DNA from: CAIWHR01 sp963713275
Lineage (GTDB): Bacteria > Pseudomonadota > Gammaproteobacteria > Burkholderiales > Casimicrobiaceae
Direction of reading: 5' to 3'
Assembly: GCA_963713275.1 (NCBI GenBank)
Contig: CAVQLG010000001.1
Span: 1 to 64,000, forward strand
DNA length: 64,000 nucleotides
This document shows positions 43,733 to 53,022 of the stretch, one piece after another. The stretch's first letter is position 1, and each line of letters opens with the position of its first letter. The notes below the pieces were generated by a model. That model did not search any database and was not told where the DNA came from. It worked only from the letters and a program-made list of their open reading frames with translations. The position numbers were made by a program, and so were the translations under genes.

Positions 43733-44267
43733 ATGGCTGCCCGGGGAACACTGCTCGAAACGCCCCGCCTGCGGCTGCGCGTGCCGGTGCCGGCAGACCT
43801 CCCGCTGCTCGAGGCGCGCGTGTTCGCCGACGCCGCGGTGATGCAGCACGTCGACGCGGGCGGGGTGCCCGACGCCGGGCGTGCCGCGGCGGTCTTCCGG
43901 ACGCTGGACCACGAGGGCACGGGCCGCGCGCCCGGCGTGCTCGTCGAGAAAGCCGGTGGCGAGGTCATCGGCTACGCCGGACCGCGACTTTGCACGGTGC
44001 TCGGCGCCGAGGACTTCGAGATCGGATTCGTGCTCGCCCGCTCGGCCTGGGGCCGGGGTTACGGCAGCGAGATCGGCCGCGCGCAGGTCGGCCACCTCCT
44101 CGGCGCACTCGGCTGCCGTCGGGTCCTCGCGCTTGCGGCACCCGCCAACACGCGCTCGATCGCCACGCTGCTGAAGCTCGGCATGGCGTTCGTCTGCCGG
44201 CGTGGACGTTCCTGGGCGCGGGCTGCGCAACGTCTACGCCGCGGTGCGGCCGCGCGGCCCCGGCTGA
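43733..44267 (+). CDS. GNAT-family acetyltransferase with a frameshift near its end
   Basis: From the ATG at 43733 the sequence is a RimJ/RimL-type N-acetyltransferase: ETPRLRLRVPVPADLPLLEARVF, FEIGFVLARSAWGRGYGSEIG (acetyl-CoA loop) and NTRSIATLLKLGM. Near 44,200 the frame must shift by one base to keep the typical C-terminus (VPGRGLRNVYAAVRP, stop at 44265). Read literally, the frame instead runs on to 44452 with arginine-rich sequence. One extra base is the simplest explanation. Confidence 0.7.
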
Positions 44268-44444
44268 CGGGAGGCCGTTCCGGGCTGCTCGTTCGTTCGC
44301 GACGGGGACGTCGTGAGCCCCCGCGGTTCGGGGATATTTTGCGCCGCGGGGGGCGCGCGGGTCCGTCGCCCGTGGGCGCTGAAGCGGCATCAGGTTGCGA
44401 TCTCGCGTGTACCGGCCATCCGCAAAGTGCCTGCCAATTGATTT

Positions 44445-44471
44445 GCGCATAACGATCCGCGAAATTCTTCG
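44445..44471 (+). promoter_or_regulatory. Shared sulfur-locus element GCGCATAAC-N13-CTTCG, copy 1
   Basis: GCGCATAAC (44445-44453) and CTTCG (44467-44471) are 13 bases apart, about 87 bases before the rhodanese start. The identical pair with the identical spacing is found upstream of the sulfate-binding-protein gene (49786-49812). The likely reader is a CysB-type LysR regulator, which is not encoded here. Confidence 0.5.
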
Positions 44472-44557
44472 TTCCCGCCCCCCTTTCGCCTCCGTAGGCT
44501 GTGGTCCTGCCGTCTATAACCATCCGTGTCCAGCCCGGAGCTCGCGAGGGAGGAGCC

Positions 44558-45025
44558 ATGTCCGCCGTGTTCGATTTGTCGTCCCTGCAGCACATCTTGG
44601 ATCGCGCCCGCGCCGAGGCGGGCCGTGCCGGCTTGCCATTCGCCGGCGAAATCAGGCCGCGCGACGCATGGGCGCTCTTCCGGGCCGGCGACGCACTGCT
44701 CGTCGACATCCGCTCGCCCGAGGAGCGCAAGTTCGTCGGCGAGGTGCCCGGCGTGCCGGCGGTGGCCTGGGCGACCGGCACGAACTTGACGCGCAACCCG
44801 CGCTTCCTGCGCGAACTGGAGGCGAAGGTGCGCAAGACCGACGTCGTGCTGCTCCTGTGCCGCAGCGGCAAACGGTCGGCGGAGGCTGCCCTGCTCGCGA
44901 CTCGCGCCGGCTTCACGAGCGTGTTCAACGTGATCGAGGGCTTCGAGGGCGACAAGGACGACCACGGGCGTCGCGGGCGCGTCAATGGCTGGCGCTTCCA
45001 CGGGCTGCCCTGGGTGCAGGACTGA
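44558..45025 (+). CDS. Single-domain rhodanese (sulfurtransferase)
   Basis: This protein has 155 residues from the ATG at 44558 with GGGAGGAG upstream. The rhodanese domain spans about 30-150: LLVDIRSPEERKFVGEVPG and the active-site loop LLCRSGKRS with persulfide-forming Cys101. It moves sulfane sulfur between donors and acceptors in the cytoplasm. It is first in a same-strand run that includes cysK, epsC, encapsulin and cysteine desulfurase, matching the known family 2A encapsulin neighbourhood. Confidence 0.9.
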   Translation: MSAVFDLSSLQHILDRARAEAGRAGLPFAGEIRPRDAWALFRAGDALLVDIRSPEERKFVGEVPGVPAVAWATGTNLTRNPRFLRELEAKVRKTDVVLLLCRSGKRSAEAALLATRAGFTSVFNVIEGFEGDKDDHGRRGRVNGWRFHGLPWVQD

Positions 45026-45049
45026 TACGACGATGGGAGAGAAACGAAT

Positions 45050-45979
45050 ATGACACACTGGTACGCCGACAATTCACTGTCGATCGGACGCACGCCACTC
45101 GTCCGGCTCAACCGCATCGTCGACGGCGCGCAGGCGAGTGTGCTCGCCAAGATCGAGGGTCGCAATCCGGCGTATTCGGTCAAGTGCCGGATCGGCGCGG
45201 CGATGATCTGGGACGCGGAGAAGCGCGGCCTGCTCGGGCCGGGCAAGGAGATCGTCGAACCCACGAGCGGCAACACCGGCATCGCGCTCGCGTTCGTCGC
45301 CGCCGCGCGCGGCATTCCGCTGACGCTCACGATGCCCGAGACGATGAGCCTAGAGCGGCGCAAGCTCCTCATAGCCTACGGGGCGAAGCTCGTGCTGACC
45401 GAGGGGCCGAAGGGCATGAGCGGCGCGGTCGCCAAGGCCGAGGAGATCGCGGCCTCCGATCCCAAATTCGTACTGCTGCAGCAGTTCAAGAACCCGGCCA
45501 ACCCGGCGATCCACGAGACGACCACCGGTCCCGAGATCTGGGAGGACACCGGCGGTGCGATCGACATCCTGGTCTCCGGAATCGGGACCGGCGGCACGAT
45601 CACCGGTGTGTCGCGCTACATCAAGCACACCAAGGGGAAAGCGATCCTGTCGGTGGCCGTCGAGCCGGCGGCAAGCCCCGTGCTCACGCAAACTCGCGCC
45701 GGCGAACCGCTGAAGCCCGCTCCGCACAAGATTCAGGGCATCGGCGCCGGGTTCGTTCCCCAGGTGCTCGATCTGTCGCTCGTCGATGCGATCGAGCAGG
45801 TGACCAACGAGGAAGCGGTGGCGTTCGCGCGGCGGCTCACGCGCGAAGAGGGAATCCTGTCCGGAATCTCCTGCGGTGCCGCGGCGGCCGTCGCGGTGCG
45901 CCTGGGCCGGCGCCCCGAGAATGCCGGCAAGACGATCGTCGTCGTGCTGCCCGACTCCAGCGAGCGCTACCTCTCGTCC
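45050..45979 (+). CDS. cysK: Cysteine synthase (O-acetylserine sulfhydrylase), C-terminus lost at a deletion junction
   Basis: The first about 310 residues are a complete-looking CysK core: Asn-Pro-Ala-Tyr-Ser-Val-Lys with the PLP lysine near residue 45, EPTSGNTGIALAF, SGIGTGGTITGVSRYI and LPDSSERYLSS. It makes cysteine from O-acetylserine and sulfide. The family normally continues about 15-20 residues after RYLSS. Here, at about 45,975, the sequence passes into an EpsC serine acetyltransferase in another frame; read literally, the cysK frame goes on to a stop at 46273 through unrelated residues. The synthase active site should be intact. Confidence 0.88.
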
Positions 45980-46440
45980 ACCACCGGCTCGCGCACGAGC
46001 TCTATCGGGCAGGGGTGTCGTTGCTCGCTCGGATGGTTTCCGAACTCGCGCACGCGGAGACCGGGATCGACATCCACCCCGGCGCCGATATCGGCTCGGG
46101 ATTCTTCATCGATCACGGGACCGGGGTCGTCATCGGTGAGACGGCAGTCATCGGGCGCAACGTGCGGCTCTACCAAGCCGTTACCCTGGGTGCCAAGCGG
46201 TTCGAAACCGACGCCGAGGGCTTCGTGCAAAAGGGTGGCCCCCGGCACCCGATCGTCGAGGACGACGTCGTGATCTACGCCGGCGCCACCATCCTCGGCC
46301 GCGTCACCGTCGGCCGCGGTTCGGTGATCGGGGGCAACGTCTGGGTCACCCGCAGCGTGCCGCCGGGCAGCCAGGTGACACAGGCGCGCGTTCGCGAGGG
46401 CATCCGTACCGATTTCGTCGATGACGGCGCGGGAATCTAG
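45976..46440 (+). pseudogene. epsC: Serine O-acetyltransferase (EpsC type), C-terminal half only
   Basis: In the +1 frame relative to cysK, about 154 residues match the C-terminal left-handed beta-helix of EpsC-type serine acetyltransferase: HHRLAHELYRAGVSLLARMVSELAH, TGIDIHPGADIGSGFFIDHG, VVIGETAVIG, RLYQAVTLGAKRF and IGGNVWVTRSVPPGS. Full proteins are about 300 residues, so the N-terminal half is missing together with the end of cysK, a gap I estimate at about 0.5 kb. No proper start codon is present. The enzyme would provide O-acetylserine to CysK; the adjacent pairing equals srpG-srpH next to srpI in cyanobacteria. Confidence 0.8.
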
Positions 46441-46678
46441 GCCGGATGGGGCGCGTCTCGGCGCGCGGTTCGGCACCGCCATCCGACGTTTTCGCGAGGC
46501 GCGCGGTTGGTCGCAGGAGCGTCTTGCCGGAAGGGCCGAGCTCAACCGCTCGTACATGGGCGAGATCGAGCGCGCGACGGCGATGCCCTCGCTCGCAACC
46601 GCCGCCAAGCTCGCCGAGGCGCTCGAGATGCCGCTTTCGGAGCTGATCGCGCTTTGCGAGCGCCAGCCGTCCGATTGA
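46421..46678 (+). CDS. Small XRE-family helix-turn-helix regulator
   Basis: This protein has 85 residues from the ATG at 46421, overlapping the epsC end by 20 bases. Almost the whole protein is a Cro/C1-type HTH domain (FGTAIRRFREARGWSQERLAGRAELNRSYMGEIERATAMPSLATAAKLAEAL). With no effector domain it probably acts as a dimeric DNA-binding protein. Its place inside the encapsulin operon suggests local control of shell and cargo expression. A gap of 128 bases then precedes the encapsulin gene, room for a second promoter. Confidence 0.85.
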   Translation: MTARESRPDGARLGARFGTAIRRFREARGWSQERLAGRAELNRSYMGEIERATAMPSLATAAKLAEALEMPLSELIALCERQPSD

Positions 46679-46806
46679 TCGACCGCAAAGTCGCGTCGTA
46701 TTGGTGGCGATAGCCGGTTGAGGGAAGGCGGCGGTCGAGGGGAGACTTGATCGGATCCCTCGCTCTTCTCACACCCTCATTCGCTTCACGCACAAAGGAG
46801 TCCAGC

Positions 46807-47736
46807 ATGGTCGAAGGAAAGCCCGCCCAACTCGCCCTCGGCGACAAGGCCGCCCGCCAGCTCGCGAACGCGACCAAGAGCGCGCCGACGCTGTCGACGA
46901 TCAGCCCGCGCTGGCTCACTCACCTCCTGCAGTGGGTGCCGGTCGAAGCCGGCATCTACCGGCTCAACAAGGTGCGCAATCCACAGGACGTGCACGTGCT
47001 GTGCGCGGAGCGCGACGAGTCCGAGCTGCCGACGACCTTTGTCGACTACGAGGACGCGCCGCGCGAGTACTTCCTCAGCGCCGTGAGCACCGTGCTCGAC
47101 GTGCACACGCGCATATCGGACCTCTACAGCAGCCCGCACGACCAGATCAAGGAGCAGCTGCGGCTCACCATCGAGGCGATCAAGGAGAAGCAGGAAAACG
47201 AGCTCATCAACAACCCGGACTATGGGCTCATCGCCAACGTGGCGCCGGAGCAGATCGTCTACCCGCTCGCCGGCGCGCCCACACCCGACGACCTGGACGA
47301 GCTCCTCACCAAGGTGTGGAAGGAGCCCGCGTTCTTCCTCACCCATCCGGTCGCGATCGCCGCGTTCGGGCGCGAGTGCACGCGCCGCGGTGTGCCGCCA
47401 CCGACGGTGAGCCTGTTCGGTTCCCAGTTCCTCACGTGGCGCGGCATCCCGCTGGTGCCGTCCGACAAGGTGCCGGTCGCGGACGGCAAGACCAAGGTGC
47501 TCTTGCTGCGGGTCGGCGACAAGCGGCAGGGAGTGATCGGTCTATTCCAGCCGGGCCTCGTCGGCGAACAGAGCCCGGGGCTGTCGGTCCGCTTCATGGG
47601 GATCAGCCGCAACGCGATCGCGTCGTACCTCATCTCGTTGTACTGTTCGCTCGCGGTGCTCACCGACGACGCGCTCGCGCTGCTCGACGACGTCGAGGTC
47701 GGCAAGTACCACGACTATTCGCACACCTACAAGTGA
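46807..47736 (+). CDS. Family 2A encapsulin shell protein (SrpI-like)
   Basis: This protein has 309 residues from the ATG at 46807, with AAAGGAG 6 bases upstream. The protein has the features of family 2A encapsulins (SrpI of Synechococcus, about 310-330 residues): an N-terminal arm (ALGDKAARQLANATKSAPTLSTISPRWLTHLLQWVPVEAGIYRLNKV), the E-loop/P-domain stretch, DEDAPREYFLSAVSTVLDVHTRISDLYSSPHDQ-type core (FVDYEDAPREYFL at about 79-91) and a conserved C-terminal A-domain ending DVEVGKYHDYSHTYK. It has the HK97 phage-capsid fold and should self-assemble into a nanocompartment. The cargo cysteine desulfurase is encoded 9 bases downstream. Confidence 0.93.
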   Translation: MVEGKPAQLALGDKAARQLANATKSAPTLSTISPRWLTHLLQWVPVEAGIYRLNKVRNPQDVHVLCAERDESELPTTFVDYEDAPREYFLSAVSTVLDVHTRISDLYSSPHDQIKEQLRLTIEAIKEKQENELINNPDYGLIANVAPEQIVYPLAGAPTPDDLDELLTKVWKEPAFFLTHPVAIAAFGRECTRRGVPPPTVSLFGSQFLTWRGIPLVPSDKVPVADGKTKVLLLRVGDKRQGVIGLFQPGLVGEQSPGLSVRFMGISRNAIASYLISLYCSLAVLTDDALALLDDVEVGKYHDYSHTYK

Positions 47737-47745
47737 CGTTCCGCG

Positions 47746-49686
47746 ATGGCGACCGCTGATGCCGCAGGTCCGGCGCTGCCGCCGGGCGCACCCGATCCGG
47801 CGCTTCTCGCGCAACTCGCAAGCGCGTTTTTCGCCGCGCTGCCAGGCGGGCCGCCTGCGGCACTGTTCGCCGCGGGCGGCGTGCCGTTGCCGGCAAACCC
47901 GCAGCCGGCGGGGTTATCCCCGCCGCCGGGAGCGGCGGGCCCCGCCAGCCCCGCAGCCGTGCCCTTCGGCGCGCAGCCGCCGGCGGCCGGCCTCGCACCA
48001 TCGTCGCCACAGGTTGCGGCCAACGCTGGCGCGTCGCTGCCCTCGCTCGTGCCGCACGCGCTGGCTGGCAACGGCGTGCCCGACCACGCGCTGAGCGCTG
48101 CGCCCGGTTACGACGCACGGGCGGGCAGCCACGTGCTCGGTGTGCCAGAGGCGTACGCGGGTGCCGCCCGCGTTCCGGCGAGTGCCGCGCCCGACCCGCT
48201 CGGGAGCACGTCCCCGTACTACTTCGTCGCCGACGCCAACCGTCCGCTCGCCGAGCTCCCGACGGCAGGCGCGCCCGTGGCCGCCGACGACGCGATCGTT
48301 GCGCGCCCGTACGCCCTGCCGGGCGGCCTGCTGCTGCGCGAACCGGGCATCACGCCACCTTCACCGCATTCGTCGGCACCGTACTACTTCGTGCCTGAGA
48401 CCACGGCGGCGCCCGCTGCGCCACCGGGGACCGCCGTCGAAGCGCTGCCGCAGGGCGGCCACCCGCCGTTCGACGTTCACGCGGTGCGCCGCGACTTCCC
48501 GATCCTCGCCGAGCGCGTCAACGGCCGGCCGCTGGTCTGGTTCGACAACGCGGCGACCACACAGAAGCCGCACGCGGTGATCGACCGGCTCACGCATTTC
48601 TACCGGCGCGAGAACTCGAACATCCACCGCGCCGCGCACGAGCTCGCCGCCCGGGCGACGGACGCCTACGAGAGGGCGCGCGAGACGGTCCGCCGCTTCG
48701 TCGGCGCGAGTTGCGCCGACGAGATCGTCTTCGTCCGCGGCGCAACCGAGGCGATCAACCTCGTCGCCAAGAGCTGGGGCGCGAAACACGTCGGGCCGGG
48801 CGACGAGATCGTCGTCTCCCACCTCGAGCACCACGCCAACATCGTCCCGTGGCAGCAGCTCGCGGCGGAGAAGGGTGCGCGGCTGCGCGTCATCCCGGTC
48901 GACGACTCGGGGCAAGTTCTGCTCGAGGAATACCAGCGCCTGCTCACCGACCACACCAAGATCGTCGCCGTCACTCAGGTGTCGAACGCGCTCGGCACCG
49001 TCGTTCCGGTCGGGGAGATCATCGACCTCGCGCACCGTGCCGGCGCCTGCGCGCTCGTCGACGGCGCACAGTCGGTGTCTCACCTCGCCGTCGACGTGCG
49101 GACGCTCGACGCCGACTTCTTCGTCTTCTCGGGCCACAAGATCTACGGCCCGACGGGCATCGGTGCGCTGTACGGCAAGCGCGCGCTCCTCGAGGCGATG
49201 CCGCCGTGGCAGGGTGGCGGCAACATGATCGCCGACGTGACGTTCGAGCGCACCGTCTACCAAGGTCCGCCGACGCGGTTCGAGGCCGGTACCGGCAACA
49301 TCGCCGATGCGGTCGGCCTCGCGACGGCGCTGGAGTACGTCGAGCGCATCGGCCTCGCCAACATCGCCCGCTACGAGCACGGGCTGCTCGAGTACGCTAC
49401 CGCGGCGATGCGTGCCATCGACGGCGTGCGCCTCGTCGGCACGGCGCGCGACAAGGCGAGCGTGCTCTCCTTCGTGCTCGCGGGCTACAGCACCGAGGAG
49501 GTCGGCCAGGCGCTCAACGAGGAAGGCATCGCCGTGCGCACGGGCCACCACTGCGCGCAGCCGATACTGCGCCGGTTCGGGCTGGAAACCACCGTGCGAC
49601 CCTCGCTAGCGTTCTACAACACCTGCGAGGAAGTCGACCGCATGGTGGCCGTGGTCAGGCGGCTCGCCGGGGCGCGGCGCAGCTGA
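47746..49686 (+). CDS. Encapsulated cysteine desulfurase (SufS-type) with N-terminal cargo-targeting extension
   Basis: This protein has 646 residues, about 240 longer than ordinary SufS. Residues 1-240 are Ala/Pro/Gly-rich and predicted disordered, and contain two copies of a PYYFV motif (residues 157-161 and 212-216). The catalytic part from Phe242 is a group II cysteine desulfurase: DNAATTQKP, SNIHRAAHELA, the PLP-lysine loop FSGHKIYGPTG (Lys465) and RTGHHCAQP with persulfide Cys603. It removes sulfur from cysteine. In family 2A encapsulins such an extension directs the enzyme into the shell, where elemental sulfur can accumulate. The start is 9 bases after the shell gene. Confidence 0.92.
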   Translation: MATADAAGPALPPGAPDPALLAQLASAFFAALPGGPPAALFAAGGVPLPANPQPAGLSPPPGAAGPASPAAVPFGAQPPAAGLAPSSPQVAANAGASLPSLVPHALAGNGVPDHALSAAPGYDARAGSHVLGVPEAYAGAARVPASAAPDPLGSTSPYYFVADANRPLAELPTAGAPVAADDAIVARPYALPGGLLLREPGITPPSPHSSAPYYFVPETTAAPAAPPGTAVEALPQGGHPPFDVHAVRRDFPILAERVNGRPLVWFDNAATTQKPHAVIDRLTHFYRRENSNIHRAAHELAARATDAYERARETVRRFVGASCADEIVFVRGATEAINLVAKSWGAKHVGPGDEIVVSHLEHHANIVPWQQLAAEKGARLRVIPVDDSGQVLLEEYQRLLTDHTKIVAVTQVSNALGTVVPVGEIIDLAHRAGACALVDGAQSVSHLAVDVRTLDADFFVFSGHKIYGPTGIGALYGKRALLEAMPPWQGGGNMIADVTFERTVYQGPPTRFEAGTGNIADAVGLATALEYVERIGLANIARYEHGLLEYATAAMRAIDGVRLVGTARDKASVLSFVLAGYSTEEVGQALNEEGIAVRTGHHCAQPILRRFGLETTVRPSLAFYNTCEEVDRMVAVVRRLAGARRS

Positions 49687-49785
49687 CGGCGCGACGCGGG
49701 TCGGCCCCAGCTGTGCCCGATCTCGCGCGTTCGCGGCGGCGGTCGCCCGCGGACGTCCGACCGCGCCGGGCGCCCTATGCGGCCG

Positions 49786-49812
49786 GCGCATAACCAAAGA
49801 TGCAATGCTTCG
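49786..49812 (+). promoter_or_regulatory. Shared sulfur-locus element GCGCATAAC-N13-CTTCG, copy 2
   Basis: GCGCATAAC (49786-49794) and CTTCG (49808-49812) with the same 13-base spacing as at 44445-44471, 66 bases before the sulfate-binding protein start. Both copies continue with GTT(T/C)CC. Confidence 0.5.
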
Positions 49813-49877
49813 TTTCCGAGCCGCCGGTTCGGACCTAGCATGGCGTCCCGTCTTCGCCACACCTTGAGGAACGTGCC

Positions 49878-50891
49878 ATGGGATTCGCCCGCAGGCTTTG
49901 CACCGCCATCATCGCCGCTTCGCTCGGCATCGCCGGGGCGAGCGCCGCCGCCAAAGACATCTCCCTGCTCAACGTCTCGTACGACCCGACGCGCGAGTTC
50001 TACACCGACTTCAACAAGGCGTTCGCCGCGCAATGGAAGGCGAAGACCGGCGACGTCGTCACCGTGAAGCAGTCGCACGGCGGCTCGGGCAAGCAGGCGC
50101 GCTCGGTCATCGACGGGCTCGAAGCCGACGTCGTGACGCTGGCACTCGCCTACGACATCGACGAGATCGCCGAGAGGGCGAAGCTGCTGCCGGCCGACTG
50201 GCAGAAACGGTTGAAGCACAACAGCTCGCCGTACACGTCGACCTACATCTTCCTCGTGCGCAAGGGCAACCCGAAGGGCATCCGCAACTGGGACGATCTG
50301 GTCAAGCCCGGTGTGTCGGTGATCACCGCCAACCCCAAAACCTCGGGTGGCGCGCGCTGGGGCTACCTTGCCGCCTATGGCTTCGCGCTGAAGCAGCCCG
50401 GCGGCAACGACGCCAGGGCGAAGGAGTTCGTGGCGAAGCTCTTCGCCAACGTCCCGGTGCTCGACTCCGGCGCGCGCGCCTCGACGGTCACCTTCGTCGA
50501 GCGCGGCGTGGGCGACGTACTGCTCGCCTGGGAGAACGAAGCGCACTTGTCGCTCAAGGAATTCGGGGCCGACAAGTTCGAGATCGTCTACCCGCCGATC
50601 ACCATCCTCGCCGAGCCGCCGGTGGCGATCGTCGACAAGGTCGTCGACAAGCGCGGGACGCGCGAGGCCGCGCAGGCCTACCTGGAGTTCCTCTATTCCC
50701 CGGAGGGGCAGGATCTGGCCGCCCGCCACTTCTACCGGCCGATCGACGCGACGGTCGTGGCGAAGTACGCGAAGCAGTTCCCCAAGCTTAACCTCTTCAC
50801 CATCGACGACGTGTTCGGCGGCTGGGCGAAGGCGCAGAAGACGCATTTTGCCGACGGCGGGGTGTTCGACCAGATCTACACTAGGAAATAG
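49878..50891 (+). CDS. sbp: Periplasmic sulfate-binding protein
   Basis: This protein has 337 residues from the ATG at 49878. Signal peptide is 1-24 (LCTAIIAASLGIAGASAAA). The mature sequence follows Sbp/CysP: ISLLNVSYDPTREFYTDFNKAF, QSHGGSGKQARSVIDGLEADVVTLALAYDID, NPKTSGGARWGYLAAYGFA and LAWENEAHLSL. It captures sulfate (or thiosulfate) for a CysTWA ABC transporter. No cysTWA genes follow, so the membrane components must be elsewhere. It is placed right after the encapsulin operon and shares its upstream element. Confidence 0.93.
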   Translation: MGFARRLCTAIIAASLGIAGASAAAKDISLLNVSYDPTREFYTDFNKAFAAQWKAKTGDVVTVKQSHGGSGKQARSVIDGLEADVVTLALAYDIDEIAERAKLLPADWQKRLKHNSSPYTSTYIFLVRKGNPKGIRNWDDLVKPGVSVITANPKTSGGARWGYLAAYGFALKQPGGNDARAKEFVAKLFANVPVLDSGARASTVTFVERGVGDVLLAWENEAHLSLKEFGADKFEIVYPPITILAEPPVAIVDKVVDKRGTREAAQAYLEFLYSPEGQDLAARHFYRPIDATVVAKYAKQFPKLNLFTIDDVFGGWAKAQKTHFADGGVFDQIYTRK

Positions 50892-51130
50892 GGAGCACCC
50901 GAGCAGGGATCCGGCGGCGGGGCCGCCTTGCGCAGAGGCGGCAAGCCGCGCACCCTTTCCTCTGGACAGTCACGGTGCAATGGGACACCCGACTGCCCGT
51001 TCGGTGCCAGGCCGAGCACTCGCCCAGCACCATTGTTCTCCGCGTCTGGCCTGACCGCGCTCGCGCGGGCAACGGGCGCGGTTGCTGACTTGGAACAGGC
51101 TTCGTCGTCGTGCCCGGATCGCTCGATCAC

Positions 51131-51538
51131 ATGCCCATCGTCGCCGTCGACCACGTCCAGCTCGCCTATCCGCGGGGGCGATCGGAACACGCCCGCCTCT
51201 TCTACGGTTCCGTGCTCGGGCTGCGGCAACTCTCCACCGAAACAGCCACAAAGGACGGCGACATCATCCGTTTCGAAGTGGGCACCTTGCGCCTCGACCT
51301 CGTCGCGACCCCGCGCACTGGCGCGCCCCCCCGGCTCCACGCCGCCTTCGTCGTCGATTCGCTGCAGGATCTCGTCGCGCGCATCCAGAAAGCCGTCTGT
51401 CCCGTCGACGCCTCGCGACCGCTGCCCGATCGCGCGAGGGTGTTCGTCCACGATCCCTTCGGCAACGTTCTTGAGTTCATCGAAGCCGGAACGCAACCTG
51501 TGAAGGTCAAGGGCGCGACAACACAAGGCGCGCTCTAG
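51131..51538 (+). CDS. VOC (glyoxalase/bleomycin-resistance) family protein
   Basis: This protein has 135 residues from the ATG at 51131; a GTG at 51110 is an alternative. It has a single VOC domain: VAVDHVQLAYPRGRSEHARLFYGSVLGL at the start, FEVGTLRLDLVATPR in the middle and VFVHDPFGNVLEFIEAG at the end, giving likely metal ligands His and Glu. The reaction is unknown. It is convergent with the transsulfuration genes that follow. Confidence 0.85.
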   Translation: MPIVAVDHVQLAYPRGRSEHARLFYGSVLGLRQLSTETATKDGDIIRFEVGTLRLDLVATPRTGAPPRLHAAFVVDSLQDLVARIQKAVCPVDASRPLPDRARVFVHDPFGNVLEFIEAGTQPVKVKGATTQGAL

Positions 51539-51756
51539 GAGTCTGTGGGACGCGTGCTGGTCAACAGGATTCCAGCGGAGAGCGCCGGGGAGGTCCTCTT
51601 GCGTGACCCTGCGCCCCAATTGGCCACGACCGCCGCGCTCGGGCCATCGCTGCAGGGCCCCGGCGTGCGCCGTCAGTCCGCGGACCCGCAGCGTGTCGGG
51701 CGGCTGCCACAGCGGCCCCGCGACGGGGCGACCGGCGACCGGCGACCGGGGAACGC

Positions 51757-53018
<1,262 letters not shown>

Positions 53019-53022
<4 letters not shown>

